A DNA stretch of 64,000 bases. It comes from Vaginella massiliensis (GTDB taxonomy: Bacteria > Bacteroidota > Bacteroidia > Flavobacteriales > Weeksellaceae). This document shows positions 51,826 to 60,863 of the stretch, in pieces; the first letter of the stretch is position 1, and each line of letters opens with the position of its first letter. The stretch lies in assembly GCF_900089075.1 (NCBI RefSeq), contig NZ_LT593746.1, forward strand, positions 1,075,207 to 1,139,206, read 5' to 3'. The translations under genes and the position numbers were made by a program. The notes beneath the pieces are model-generated. The model ran no database searches. It saw only the letters and a list, made by a program, of their open reading frames with translations, and was not told the DNA's origin.

Positions 51826-52434
51826 TTATGCGATGTAATATTTTGTTTTGATTTCTTGATAAACGCGCTCTACTTCTTGTGCCAACTCCGTTAGACCTAA
51901 ATTATTTTCGATGATATAATCGGCGTATTTCAACCGTTCTTCTTCAGAAAGTTGATTGTTGATGCGGGCTTCGACAGCCTCTCGAGAGGTGTTGTCTCGT
52001 TCCAAAACGCGTTGGATTCTCACCGCTTCATTTGCCGAAACCACAATGAGTTCGTCTAGCAATCGGTACGATCCGCTTTCGATCATAATGGCGGCTTCTT
52101 TCATTACAATTGGCGAATGTTGAGCTTTGGTCCACTCTTCATTATCGCGAAAGACGGCTGGGTGTACAATTGCGTTTAGCTTTATTAATTTTTCGGGATT
52201 GCTGAACGTCATCGAAGCTAAATATGCGCGGTCTAAACGTCCGTTTTTATAAACATCTTCTCCAAATTCGGTTTTCAGTTGGTCGATCACCTCGATGTTT
52301 TCATTCATCAAGGCTTTTGCACGATCATCGGCGTAATAGACAGGAATGCCTTTTTGTTCGAATAGTTTTGCTACGGTCGATTTACCAGAGCCAATTCCGC
52401 CCGTGATGCCGATAATGATTTTTTCTTTTTTCAT
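51826..52434 (-). CDS. coaE: dephospho-CoA kinase
   Basis: 202 residues from the ATG at 52434. Last step of coenzyme A synthesis. P-loop GITGGIGSGKST, YYADDRAKALM, the DRAYLASMTFSNPEKLIKLN segment, and IVHPAVFRDN are characteristic. A longer frame to 52479 has a non-canonical N-terminus. It leads the coaE-kinase-regulator operon; the functional link to signalling is not obvious. Confidence 0.94.
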   Translation of the reverse strand: MKKEKIIIGITGGIGSGKSTVAKLFEQKGIPVYYADDRAKALMNENIEVIDQLKTEFGEDVYKNGRLDRAYLASMTFSNPEKLIKLNAIVHPAVFRDNEEWTKAQHSPIVMKEAAIMIESGSYRLLDELIVVSANEAVRIQRVLERDNTSREAVEARINNQLSEEERLKYADYIIENNLGLTELAQEVERVYQEIKTKYYIA

Positions 52435-52472
52435 GGATGAAATAAAGTCGATGGGAAAGGTACAAAAAGTAA

Positions 52473-52498
52473 AGAGCAAATGTTAAAACATTTGCCCT
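52473..52498 (-). terminator. inverted repeat between sucC and coaE
   Basis: gcaaatgtt (52476-52484) and aacatttgc (52487-52495) are perfect inverted arms with a 2-nt gap; a T-rich tract follows on the minus strand. Probably the sucC terminator. Confidence 0.5.
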
Positions 52499-52527
52499 TA
52501 AATATTTTTAAAAGTATATTAAAATTT

Positions 52528-53718
52528 TTATAAAATCTCTGCTACTTTATCTGCTGCATCTTGTAAGGTTTCCACAGCATGAACTTGCAATCCAGAATCA
52601 CTAATCATCTGACGAGCAAGTTCTGCATTGGTTCCTTGTAATCGTACAATGATTGGCACGTTGATCGAGTCTCCCAAGTTTTTGTAAGCATCCAAAATTC
52701 CTTGTGCAACTCGGTCACAACGAACGATTCCACCAAAAATATTGACCAAAATACCTTTTACGTTTTCATCTTTCAAGATGATGCGGAATGCTTTTTCTAC
52801 ACGTTCTGCGTCTGCTGTACCCCCAACGTCTAAGAAGTTTGCAGGGTTACCACCCGATAATTTGATGATGTCCATGGTTGCCATTGCCAAACCAGCTCCG
52901 TTCACCATACATCCTACATTTCCGTCGAGTTTTACGAAGTTAAGACCAGCTTCATCAGCTTCAACTTCGGTTGGGTCTTCTTCACGTTTGTCGCGTAATT
53001 CAGCCAAATCTGGATGACGGAAAAGTGAATTGTCGTCCAACGTAACTTTAGCATCTACCGCCATGATTTGGTTGTCAGACGTTTTCAATACTGGGTTGAT
53101 TTCGAATAAAGAGGCGTCGATGCTTGTGTATGCTTTATACAAGGCTTGGATGAATTTTACCATTTCTTTGTAAGCTGTTCCGCTTAGTCCAAGGTTGAAT
53201 GCAATATTTGCAGCTTGGAAACCAGTAAGACCTACAGCAGGATCGATTTCTTCTGTAAAGATTTTATCTGGTGTTTCTTCTGCTACCGTTTCGATGTCCA
53301 TTCCACCTTCTGTAGAATACATGATCATATTTCGACCTTTTGCACGATCCAACAAAACCGAAACATAGAATTCCTCGGTTTCAGATTCACCTGGATAATA
53401 AACGTCTTCAGCGATTAATACTTGGTGTACTTTTTTTCCTTCTGCCGAAGTTTGTGGGGTGATCAATTGCATTCCGATGATTTCGCTCGCTTTTTCTCTT
53501 ACTTCGTCCAAGTTTTTCGCGAGTTTTACTCCACCACCTTTACCGCGACCACCAGCATGAATTTGTGCTTTTACCACATGCCATCCACTACCAGTTTGCT
53601 CTGTAACTTTTTTTGCTGCTTCTACTGCTTCTTCTGGCGTTGATGCCGTAATACCACGTTGTACTTTTACACCGTATTTGCTTAAAATTTCTTTTGATTG
53701 ATATTCGTGAAGATTCAT
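52528..53718 (-). CDS. sucC: succinyl-CoA synthetase subunit beta (ADP-forming)
   Basis: 396 residues. TCA-cycle enzyme making ATP from succinyl-CoA. ATP-grasp N-terminal half (MNLHEYQSKEILSKYGV, HAGGRGKGGGVKLA) and CoA-ligase C-terminal half with NGAGLAMATMDIIKLSGG and NIFGGIVRCD. Length fits the family. The alpha subunit gene sucD is not adjacent. A TATTTTTG box lies at 53747-53740. Confidence 0.96.
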   Translation of the reverse strand: MNLHEYQSKEILSKYGVKVQRGITASTPEEAVEAAKKVTEQTGSGWHVVKAQIHAGGRGKGGGVKLAKNLDEVREKASEIIGMQLITPQTSAEGKKVHQVLIAEDVYYPGESETEEFYVSVLLDRAKGRNMIMYSTEGGMDIETVAEETPDKIFTEEIDPAVGLTGFQAANIAFNLGLSGTAYKEMVKFIQALYKAYTSIDASLFEINPVLKTSDNQIMAVDAKVTLDDNSLFRHPDLAELRDKREEDPTEVEADEAGLNFVKLDGNVGCMVNGAGLAMATMDIIKLSGGNPANFLDVGGTADAERVEKAFRIILKDENVKGILVNIFGGIVRCDRVAQGILDAYKNLGDSINVPIIVRLQGTNAELARQMISDSGLQVHAVETLQDAADKVAEIL

Positions 53719-53739
53719 TTGCTTTTGTTTTTCAGTTTA

Positions 53740-53747
53740 CAAAAATA
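53740..53747 (-). promoter_or_regulatory. -7 box of sucC
   Basis: Minus strand TATTTTTG, 21 nt before the sucC ATG. Confidence 0.55.
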
Positions 53748-53864
53748 GTAATTAAGTCGAGTTTAAAGAATTTTAAACTATGATTTTTTATTATTTGATA
53801 ATTTTTTAATCTTTTTCATCCAGTTGATGTTTTGATTGTGTTAATTTGAATGATATTTGAGGAT

Positions 53865-55499
53865 ATGTCGAAAAGGGTATATGTTTTTTGTGGAATGATT
53901 CTCATTCTCAATATGATTCAGGCTTTTTTTACGCCATTGGCAGATGACGAAGCCTATTATTGGGTGTGGTCTCAACATCTACAAATTGGGTATTTTGACC
54001 ATCCGCCTGCTGTAGCATGGCTTATTCACGCAAGTGATTTTTTGTTTGATGGCGAAATTGGCGTTCGTTTTTTTACCGTAATTTTCAGTGCGCTTTCTGC
54101 TTTTTTATTTTGGAAAATTGTTGAACCTCGAGGCCGATATCAAGAAAACTTAGCGATGGTGCTGTATCTCGGATCGCTGATGATTCAATTGTTTGGGTTT
54201 GTAACGACGCCCGATGCGCCCTTGTTGTTTTTTACTTTTTTGTATTTGTATGCGTTGAAATGTTTTATGGCTCGCAGTACCATTTTTTACACCTTGTTGT
54301 TGGCTGTTTCTTTGGCAGGGCTTATGTACAGTAAGTTTCATGGTATATTGGTGATAGGCTTTACCTTGATTCCGCTACTGAAAATAATTTGGAAACGTCG
54401 CAATTTTTATCTTGCAGTCTTTTTGTCGTTGGTTTTGTACTCGCCTTATCTGTATTGGCTGTTCGACACTGGTTTTATTCCTTTTCGATATCATCTGATC
54501 GATCGTAATTTTGTTGCATTCGAGGTTTTTCCTCTTGTCGGTTTTGTAATTGGCGCACTGATTTTGTCTACCTTATTTTTGTCCTATCATTTATGGAAAT
54601 CCTTTTCTAAATCAAAACCCGAAGATGATTTTCTGAAAAGTATCGCTTCTTTAAGCCTTTTACCATTTGTGTTTTTGGTATTGATGGCATTCAAAAATAA
54701 ACCTCAAGTACAATGGTTGTTGATTGCGTTCGTAGCTCAGATCATTTGGTTTTATTTCACCTATCGAGATTCGAACGACAAAAAAATCATTCAATTAGGA
54801 TTAGCCAATGTCGGGTTGATTTTTTTGATGCGTATTGCGTTATTATTTCCTTCAATTTCACCATTTTTCGATTATAAATCAAGTGCCATCAGAATAGGGG
54901 AGCGATTGGCTGCTGAAAAATATGTTGTTTTTGAAAAGTACCAAGAAGCGTCTCTTTTTTCGTTTTACAACCAAAAACAAGCGTTTACGTATAGAACCAT
55001 TGGCAATCGTCGGTCGCAGTTTGATGTTTGGAATGTGGAGGAAGCGTTGAGGTCGAAAGATTTTGTGTTTTTGTCACGTTGGAACGAAAAAAATGATTCG
55101 GTTTTGGGTTGGAAAAATAAGCAATACTACCTCAAAAAAGTGAAGAATTTTTCACCCTATCATGCAGTAAAATTTCAGTTCGTTAACCAAGATCTAAAGC
55201 TTGCACCTGGTGAAAATGTATTTGTTGAATTTGCGATAGATTATCCTTATTCACAAATCTTTGGCGAAGAATTTGACGTGTTTTTGGTCTTGACCCAAGG
55301 CGAACAATTCAATATTCTGAAGACGATTCAAATTACTGTAAATCAGCTTGTATGGTCGGATGCTCATCATGCAAAAGGCAAGGTAGAACTCGGTGCTGAG
55401 TGGCAAACGGGCGATTATGTGCTCTATTTGGGCGTGCAAACGCATCAAATGCCATTGAAATATTTATCGAACGGATTGAATATGAAAATTACAGAATAA
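53865..55499 (+). CDS. GT39-type membrane glycosyltransferase (ArnT-like)
   Basis: 544 residues from the ATG at 53865; a further in-frame start at 53850 is possible. About ten membrane helices in the first 350 residues. The first periplasmic loop has LADDEAYYWVWSQHLQIGYF followed by DHPP, where the acidic pair is the catalytic signature of polyprenyl-phosphate-sugar-dependent transferases such as ArnT. The C-terminal 190 residues are soluble and periplasmic. It probably adds a sugar to lipid A or another surface glycan. lolD follows by 17 bp. Confidence 0.85.
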   Translation: MSKRVYVFCGMILILNMIQAFFTPLADDEAYYWVWSQHLQIGYFDHPPAVAWLIHASDFLFDGEIGVRFFTVIFSALSAFLFWKIVEPRGRYQENLAMVLYLGSLMIQLFGFVTTPDAPLLFFTFLYLYALKCFMARSTIFYTLLLAVSLAGLMYSKFHGILVIGFTLIPLLKIIWKRRNFYLAVFLSLVLYSPYLYWLFDTGFIPFRYHLIDRNFVAFEVFPLVGFVIGALILSTLFLSYHLWKSFSKSKPEDDFLKSIASLSLLPFVFLVLMAFKNKPQVQWLLIAFVAQIIWFYFTYRDSNDKKIIQLGLANVGLIFLMRIALLFPSISPFFDYKSSAIRIGERLAAEKYVVFEKYQEASLFSFYNQKQAFTYRTIGNRRSQFDVWNVEEALRSKDFVFLSRWNEKNDSVLGWKNKQYYLKKVKNFSPYHAVKFQFVNQDLKLAPGENVFVEFAIDYPYSQIFGEEFDVFLVLTQGEQFNILKTIQITVNQLVWSDAHHAKGKVELGAEWQTGDYVLYLGVQTHQMPLKYLSNGLNMKITE

Positions 55500-55516
55500 A
55501 AGACTAATTTTACCCC

Positions 55517-56197
55517 ATGATAAAAGCGGTAAATATTCATAAAAAATTTGGCGAACTCGAAGTGCTGAAAGGAGTTACCTTGGACATCTCACCAAAAGAA
55601 ATCGTGTCGATAGTAGGCGCATCGGGTGCTGGTAAAACTACCTTGTTGCAAATTCTGGGAACTTTAGAAAAACCTTCAAATCCATCGGAATATCAGTCGT
55701 CGATATTGATAAAAGGCGAAGATATTACGAAACTTACAGATGTGCAATTGTCGCAATTTCGAAACGAAAATATTGGGTTTATTTTTCAGTTTCATCAATT
55801 GTTGCCCGAGTTTTCGGCTTTAGAAAATGTAATGATTCCAGCTTTTATAAAAAAAACAGCTCGCTCGGAAGCCGAAAAAAGAGCAAAAGAATTGTTGAAT
55901 TTGCTCGGTTTATCGCACAGAATTGGGCATAAACCCAATCAACTTTCTGGTGGTGAACAGCAAAGAGTTGCCGTTGCAAGGGCGTTGATCAATCAACCTT
56001 CGGTTGTGTTTGCAGACGAGCCTTCGGGGAATTTGGACTCTAAGAACGCAGAGGAATTGCACCAATTGTTTTTCAAGCTTAGAAACGAATTGGACCAAAC
56101 CTTTGTGATCGTTACTCACAACGAAGAATTGGCGAATATGACGGATCGAAAATTAGAAATCCAAGACGGTTTGTTGGTCAAAGAAACAGTGCAGTAA
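55517..56197 (+). CDS. lolD: LolD-like ABC ATPase of lipoprotein export
   Basis: 226 residues. Walker [11 protein letters not shown]-loop [19 protein letters not shown] with the LolD-type sequence, signature [12 protein letters not shown], Walker [13 protein letters not shown] and switch His in VTHNEELA. The [16 protein letters not shown] stretch is typical of LolD, which powers release of lipoproteins from the inner membrane. The lolC/E partner is not encoded beside it. It follows the GT39 gene by 17 bp. Confidence 0.85.
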   Translation: MIKAVNIHKKFGELEVLKGVTLDISPKEIVSIVGASGAGKTTLLQILGTLEKPSNPSEYQSSILIKGEDITKLTDVQLSQFRNENIGFIFQFHQLLPEFSALENVMIPAFIKKTARSEAEKRAKELLNLLGLSHRIGHKPNQLSGGEQQRVAVARALINQPSVVFADEPSGNLDSKNAEELHQLFFKLRNELDQTFVIVTHNEELANMTDRKLEIQDGLLVKETVQ

Positions 56198-56247
56198 GAA
56201 CGTTTCATCCTCTTCCAAGATGTAAAAAAAGATAAGGACTAAAACTG

Positions 56248-56255
56248 TATTTTTG
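56248..56255 (+). promoter_or_regulatory. -7 box of the TIGR02757 gene
   Basis: TATTTTTG, 37 nt before the ATG at 56293. Confidence 0.5.
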
Positions 56256-56292
56256 GTTTGCTTAAAGGTCAAAATCATCAAATCGTTATTTT

Positions 56293-57051
56293 ATGACAGA
56301 TTTACAAGATTTCTTAGAAGAAAAAGTACGGCAATACAATACCTTAGATTTTATCGAGACCGATCCCATTCAGATTCCTCATCGGTATTCGCTGAAAGAG
56401 GATATAGAAATTTCGGGATTTCTTACCGCAACTATTGCATGGGGAAATCGGAAAATGATTATAAAAAACGCCAATCAACTAACGCAACTGATGGGTAATT
56501 CACCCTACGATTTTGTTATGAATTTTTCTGATCGCGATTTAGACAAAATGCAAAATTTCGTTCATCGCACTTTCAATGGAACCGATTTGCAATTTTTTAT
56601 GAAATCGCTGCGCAATATTTATCAACGACACGGCGGTTTAGAAGAAATTTTCACACAGCATCAGACTCCTACATCGATGCAAAACGCCATTGCTGCTTTC
56701 AAAACTATATTTTTCGAGTTAGAACACGCGCCTCGAACGACAAAACATATTTCGGATCCGTTGAAAAATTCGGCAGCCAAACGCCTCAATATGATGCTGA
56801 GGTGGTTTGTACGAAAAGATGCACAAGGAGTAGATTTCGGAATTTGGAATTCAATTCCGATGTCGATATTGAGTTGTCCGCTCGATGTGCATTCTGGGAA
56901 TACCGCTCGTGATTTGGGATTGCTTACGCGAAAGCAAAACGATGCCAAAGCTTTGGCCGAATTGGATATGAATTTACGCCAATTGGATGCTCACGATCCG
57001 GTGAAATACGATTTTGCTCTTTTTGGGTTGGGAGCAATTGAGAAATTCTAA
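56293..57051 (+). CDS. TIGR02757 family protein
   Basis: 252 residues, cytosolic, largely helical. It matches the TIGR02757 family pattern: YNTLDFIETDPIQIPHRYS, EISGFLTATIAWGNRKMIIK, a central LNMMLRWFVRKDAQGVDFG and a C-terminal DPVKYDFALFGLG. The helix-rich form with RWFVR and PLDVHSG recalls HhH-GPD DNA glycosylases, but no established function is known to me. Single gene, convergent with the TlpA gene. Confidence 0.87.
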   Translation: MTDLQDFLEEKVRQYNTLDFIETDPIQIPHRYSLKEDIEISGFLTATIAWGNRKMIIKNANQLTQLMGNSPYDFVMNFSDRDLDKMQNFVHRTFNGTDLQFFMKSLRNIYQRHGGLEEIFTQHQTPTSMQNAIAAFKTIFFELEHAPRTTKHISDPLKNSAAKRLNMMLRWFVRKDAQGVDFGIWNSIPMSILSCPLDVHSGNTARDLGLLTRKQNDAKALAELDMNLRQLDAHDPVKYDFALFGLGAIEKF

Positions 57052-57078
57052 AGAAAAACTGCAAATTGTTCTTCAAAA

Positions 57079-57672
57079 TTATTCGTTACGAGCTTTCAAG
57101 CTATTCAGGAAATTTACAATTTCATCACCAGAATAGTCTGCCATTCCCAAAGTGGAGTGCACTATATTGCCTTCTTTGTCGAGGATGATGGTCGTGGGTA
57201 AATTCCCGTTAAAAAGTTCGGTCGGAATCGCTGAGTTCGGATAGAAAATCGGGAGATTGAGCTTCTTCCGTTTCATGAATTCTTGGGCTTTTTTTTGATT
57301 TTTTTCTATTTCTATGGTCAAAATCAATACCTCGTCATCTGTTGTGAATTTATCGTGTAGAACTTGAATCGAGGGCATTTCTGCTACACAAGGCGGACAC
57401 CAAGTTGCCCAGAAATTAAGGAAAACAACTTTACCTCTCAGATCTTCCAAAGAAAAGGTCTCGGCTTGGTCGTTGATCAGCTGAAAATTGAGGTAATTTT
57501 TGTGGAGAGTTTTGGGTTCGAATTGTTCTAATTTAGGTTGAAAAAATCCAAGTTTCATTAAGCATTGATGCACAAAAGCTTTGGCATCTGTAGAGATCAA
57601 AAGGATCAACCCTATCCCAAAGAAAACTAAGTTGGACAGGTTGTTTTTGATGATTTGGATTAATTTTTTCAT
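57079..57672 (-). CDS. TlpA-like membrane-anchored thioredoxin
   Basis: 197 residues. One N-terminal membrane helix (about 15-29) then a periplasmic thioredoxin fold with active site WCPPC (Cys92, Cys95 in NFWATWCPPCVAEMP) and the cis-Pro loop LPTTIILDKEG. It probably reduces disulfides, for example for cytochrome c maturation. It sits 22 bp downstream of the Crp-family regulator gene and may belong to the YeeE operon. Confidence 0.9.
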   Translation of the reverse strand: MKKLIQIIKNNLSNLVFFGIGLILLISTDAKAFVHQCLMKLGFFQPKLEQFEPKTLHKNYLNFQLINDQAETFSLEDLRGKVVFLNFWATWCPPCVAEMPSIQVLHDKFTTDDEVLILTIEIEKNQKKAQEFMKRKKLNLPIFYPNSAIPTELFNGNLPTTIILDKEGNIVHSTLGMADYSGDEIVNFLNSLKARNE

Positions 57673-57694
57673 GGATGACGAACTATAAATTAGT

Positions 57695-58324
57695 TTATAA
57701 TATTCTGATTTCGTTTCGGTTTAATTCTAAAAAACCTTCCTTTTCTAAAGCCTTCAACAATCTAGAAATTACAACCCTCGAAGTGTTGAGTTCGTAAGCG
57801 ATTTCTTGGTGTGTTTTGATAACCAGATTACCATTGTTGATGCCTGCAACAACCAATAAATATTTTTTCAGGCGAGCATTCATATTATTAAATGCCAAAT
57901 TGTCTATGGCGGCGAGCATTTCATCTAAACGTTTGTTGTAACTGTCGAAAATGAATTTCCTCCAACTCGGATATTTCGCTAACCATTTGTCCATCTTGGT
58001 AATCGGAATCATCACCATTTCGCCGTTTGTTTCGGCAATGGCACGAATTTTACTCTGCTTATCGCCCAAACAGCATGCCATGGTCATGGCGCATGTATCG
58101 CCTTTTTCTAGGAAATAGAGCAACAATTCTCCTTTGTCAAAATCTTCTCGTAAAATTTTAACCACTCCGCTAATCAAAATGGGCATTCCGTCTATGATCT
58201 GATTCAGGTCGATCAACAAATCGCCCGCTTCGAATTTGATCAGTCGTCCGAGCGAATCGAATTCGTTCAGCAAATCATCTTCAAACCAATGCGGATAAGT
58301 CTTTTCTATTTTCGTTCTCACCAT
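57695..58324 (-). CDS. Crp/Fnr-family transcription regulator
   Basis: 209 residues from the ATG at 58324. Cyclic-nucleotide-binding-like beta-roll about 25-125 and a C-terminal helix-turn-helix (HQEIAYELNTSRVVISRLLK). A pair of adjacent cysteines lies in TCAMTMACCLGDKQ, a possible redox or persulfide sensor site; the four-Cys cluster motif of Fnr is absent. The start lies 1 bp after the stop of the upstream YeeE half, so it is cotranscribed and probably controls this sulfur module; persulfide sensing is an inference. Confidence 0.88.
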   Translation of the reverse strand: MVRTKIEKTYPHWFEDDLLNEFDSLGRLIKFEAGDLLIDLNQIIDGMPILISGVVKILREDFDKGELLLYFLEKGDTCAMTMACCLGDKQSKIRAIAETNGEMVMIPITKMDKWLAKYPSWRKFIFDSYNKRLDEMLAAIDNLAFNNMNARLKKYLLVVAGINNGNLVIKTHQEIAYELNTSRVVISRLLKALEKEGFLELNRNEIRIL

Positions 58325-58325
58325 T

Positions 58326-58739
58326 TTAATGCGGAATTTTATCTTTGACAACACCGTACAAATAGGTGCCAAGCAAAGCGCCCACAATTACAATGATCAT
58401 CGCATATACTCCTGTGCCAAGAAGAACGAAAATAGGGCCAGGACAGGCTCCGACCAACGCCCAACCTAATCCGAAAAATGTACCTCCGACCAAATAGCGA
58501 ACGATCGATTTTGCTTTGGGCTGAATTTCGATTGGTTTGCCGTTGATGTCTTTTGCTTTTTTCTTTTTCATCATCTGTACGCCAATCAGTCCGATAATCA
58601 GTGCCGAACCTATAAAGCCGTACATATGGAAAGATTGGAAGTTGAACATTTCGTAAATTCTAAACCAAGACGCGGCTTCTGCCTTGTACATGGTAATCCC
58701 GAAAACTATTCCTAAAAGGATAAAACTAAAATTTCTCAT
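58326..58739 (-). CDS. YeeE/YedE half-size transporter, DUF6691 type
   Basis: 137 residues, four membrane helices. Carries the half-motif VGGTFFGLGWALVGACPGP, with the Cys-containing loop that in YeeE passes thiosulfate through the membrane. The partner half is encoded 4 bp upstream (58744). Together they equal one full-size YeeE. The next gene is a Crp-family regulator. Confidence 0.88.
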   Translation of the reverse strand: MRNFSFILLGIVFGITMYKAEAASWFRIYEMFNFQSFHMYGFIGSALIIGLIGVQMMKKKKAKDINGKPIEIQPKAKSIVRYLVGGTFFGLGWALVGACPGPIFVLLGTGVYAMIIVIVGALLGTYLYGVVKDKIPH

Positions 58740-58743
58740 GATC

Positions 58744-59292
58744 TTAGAATATTAATGGAAAAATGAGGTGCGTCATGATTAGTCCACCAACAAAAAAACC
58801 AATGACTGCAATCAAAGAGGAAATTTGTAAATCGCTCAAACCCGAAATGGCGTGGCCAGAGGTGCAGCCACCAGCATAGCGCGTTCCAAAACCAATGAGC
58901 AATCCGCCTACCAACAAGATGATAAAATTTTTCACCGATATTGTTTCGAAGATTTCTGTGGGCGAATAAGCTTTACCCGCACTGTCGAAGCCCAAATCGT
59001 TTAGTTGAGCAATGGTTTGCTCGGATATCGCTGGAATTTGTTGGTCTGATAAAAAATGCGCTGCAACAAAACCGCCTATTATTGCTCCTACCAGAAACCA
59101 TAAATTCCATCGCTGATCTTTCCAATTGAAGTCAAAAAAATCACATGATTTACCGGCTCCCATCGCTGAACAAATTGTTCTGAAATTGGACGAAAATCCG
59201 AAACTTTTTCCTAAATAAATTAATAACAACATCACGATTGCGATGATTGGCCCGCCAATATACCATGGCCATGCTTGTAAGATAAATTCCAT
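58744..59292 (-). CDS. YeeE/YedE half-size transporter, first half
   Basis: 182 residues from the ATG at 59292; an in-frame start at 59334 is less likely because the region before 59292 is the end of a different, decayed gene. Helices with LIGFGTRYAGGCTSGHAISG, the Cys-bearing signature of the thiosulfate pathway, plus the internal ICSAMGAGKSCDFF insertion. Acts with the DUF6691 half encoded downstream to import thiosulfate or a related sulfur compound. Confidence 0.88.
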   Translation of the reverse strand: MEFILQAWPWYIGGPIIAIVMLLLIYLGKSFGFSSNFRTICSAMGAGKSCDFFDFNWKDQRWNLWFLVGAIIGGFVAAHFLSDQQIPAISEQTIAQLNDLGFDSAGKAYSPTEIFETISVKNFIILLVGGLLIGFGTRYAGGCTSGHAISGLSDLQISSLIAVIGFFVGGLIMTHLIFPLIF

Positions 59293-59300
59293 TTTCAAAT

Positions 59301-59399
59301 TTAATATTTTAATACGTTTGATTGACAAACACAATCGGTTTTAGAAATTCGAGTTTCTACAATAGCTTTGAAACCACCTTCGATTTGCGAGGCAAAATC
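59301..59399 (-). pseudogene. remnant of a rhodanese-like / MBL-fold sulfur enzyme gene
   Basis: The minus strand encodes a C-terminal fragment, DFASQIEGGFKAIVETRISK followed by TDCVCQSNVLKY and TAA at 59303-59301; a stop lies just before it (59402-59400) and no longer frame exists. GGFKAI and the VC ending resemble the tail of MBL-fold/rhodanese fusion proteins that precede paired YeeE genes in flavobacteria; this comparison is from memory. Confidence 0.5.
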
Positions 59400-59544
59400 T
59401 TACGGTGTCGATTTCCTTTTCAACATTTTTTATAGTAAACATCTTGCGTTAAACATGTGGTAAATATTTGTTCTACTTTCATTTCTTTGTACTTTTACAA
59501 GGACGAATTTCGGGCAAATGAATCGCTCGGTTGGTAACATCTGT

Positions 59545-59552
59545 TACATTTG
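59545..59552 (+). promoter_or_regulatory. -7 box of the esterase gene
   Basis: TACATTTG, 21 nt before the ATG at 59574; it overlaps and excludes an in-frame start at 59550. Confidence 0.6.
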
Positions 59553-59573
59553 AAAAAGTTAAGAAAAGAATTT

Positions 59574-60227
59574 ATGAAAGAATTGAAAGGCATACATTAT
59601 ATAGAACGCAAGCCAACTGTAGAGACCAACAATCCATTTTTGTACCTGCTGATACACGGCTATGGTAGCAACGAAGAAGATCTTTTTAGCTTTGCCAACG
59701 ACTTGCCAGCAGCGGCACATGTGGTGTCTGTAAGAGGGAGGTTTCCGTTGATTTTCGGCGGATTTGCTTGGTATGAATTGGATTTCAGTAGTGGTATAAA
59801 AATGACAAACTATAGCGAAGGGATTGACTCTAAGAATGCTTTGATCGATTTTATTGATGCTTTCAACGAGCAGGAAAATTTAGATCCTTCGAATGTCTGG
59901 ATAAGTGGTTTCAGCCAGGGGGCAATCCTCAGTTATGCAATCGCCTTATCTTTCCCCGAAAAAGTGAAAAACGTGCTGATACTCAGTGGTTATCCCGAAC
60001 GAGAATTCATCGATTTCAGTAAAGATAATGCTGCGTATCAACATCTGAATTTCTTTGTTTCGCATGGGACAGAAGACGTGGTTTTACCAATAGAAGGCGC
60101 CAGAATGGGGAAAAAACTTCTCACAGATTTAGGAATTGCGCACGAGTATCATGAGTACCAAAGTGGTCACGGAATTGTACCGCAAAACTATTTCGATATG
60201 ATGAATTGGATAAAAAAAGAGCTGTGA
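59574..60227 (+). CDS. carboxylesterase/phospholipase-like alpha/beta hydrolase
   Basis: 217 residues, cytosolic. Oxyanion region LIHGYGSNEED, nucleophile in GFSQG (WISGFSQGAILSYAIA), acid in SHGTEDVVLP and catalytic His in YQSGHGI: a complete Ser-Asp-His triad of the carboxylesterase/lysophospholipase group (Abhydrolase_2). The substrate is unknown. Start at 59574 fits the -7 box. Confidence 0.9.
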   Translation: MKELKGIHYIERKPTVETNNPFLYLLIHGYGSNEEDLFSFANDLPAAAHVVSVRGRFPLIFGGFAWYELDFSSGIKMTNYSEGIDSKNALIDFIDAFNEQENLDPSNVWISGFSQGAILSYAIALSFPEKVKNVLILSGYPEREFIDFSKDNAAYQHLNFFVSHGTEDVVLPIEGARMGKKLLTDLGIAHEYHEYQSGHGIVPQNYFDMMNWIKKEL

Positions 60228-60252
60228 AATGTGTTTGTTTTCATACCGTTAT

Positions 60253-60768
60253 CTAAAGAAATTTCACCTCAATTGCGTCGCCATGATATTCTTTGAAATT
60301 GGCGTCGTAGAACTCCAAATTGGTGTAGCGATATAATAAATTGATGAGTTCTTTTCTCAGAATTCCTTTTCCAAAACCATGAATCAGAATAAGCCTTATT
60401 TGTTCTTCGTTCATGGCTTTTTCTATTTCTTCTCGCGCAGTATCGAGTTGGATTTGCAAAATTTCTGATTGGTTGAGTTGATGAGGTTTTTGGACCAGAA
60501 ACTCGATATGCAAATCTATTTCTCGCGTGAGGTAAGGCGTTCTATGTGATTTTCTAAAAGTTCTGAATTTTGGTTTCGTGAAAGTCTTTTCTTCTTGCTC
60601 AACCACAATATCAATACCCATAGTTTTATCAAGAATCAACTCATTTTGCAAAAAAACATATTCGAAGCCATGTTCATCTTTTACCCAAATTTTTGGCAGC
60701 TGAATCTTGGATATCGTACCTCGAATATCCTCGTCTATCGCTTTCACTAAGTCGCCTTTCTGAAACAT
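60253..60768 (-). CDS. Smr-domain protein
   Basis: 171 residues from the ATG at 60768. The N-terminal third is a small beta-barrel (FQKGDLVKAIDEDIRGTISK), as in DUF2027-like or MutS2-linked domains. The C-terminal Smr domain has the two signature motifs EIDLHIEFL and ILIHGFGKGILRKEL. Smr domains nick or bind nucleic acid and occur at the end of MutS2. The -7 box at 60791-60784 rules out a longer start at 60786. Confidence 0.86.
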   Translation of the reverse strand: MFQKGDLVKAIDEDIRGTISKIQLPKIWVKDEHGFEYVFLQNELILDKTMGIDIVVEQEEKTFTKPKFRTFRKSHRTPYLTREIDLHIEFLVQKPHQLNQSEILQIQLDTAREEIEKAMNEEQIRLILIHGFGKGILRKELINLLYRYTNLEFYDANFKEYHGDAIEVKFL

Positions 60769-60783
60769 TTTACAGCTTTGTTG

Positions 60784-60791
60784 CAAAAGTA
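60784..60791 (-). promoter_or_regulatory. -7 box of the Smr gene
   Basis: Minus strand TACTTTTG, 15 nt before the ATG at 60768. Confidence 0.5.
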
Positions 60792-60863
60792 ATTATTTTC
60801 GATAAAATATAAGGGTCTTCAAACAGTCTAAAACTTTGTGTTTTTGTGATTGAAAGCTAAGCT

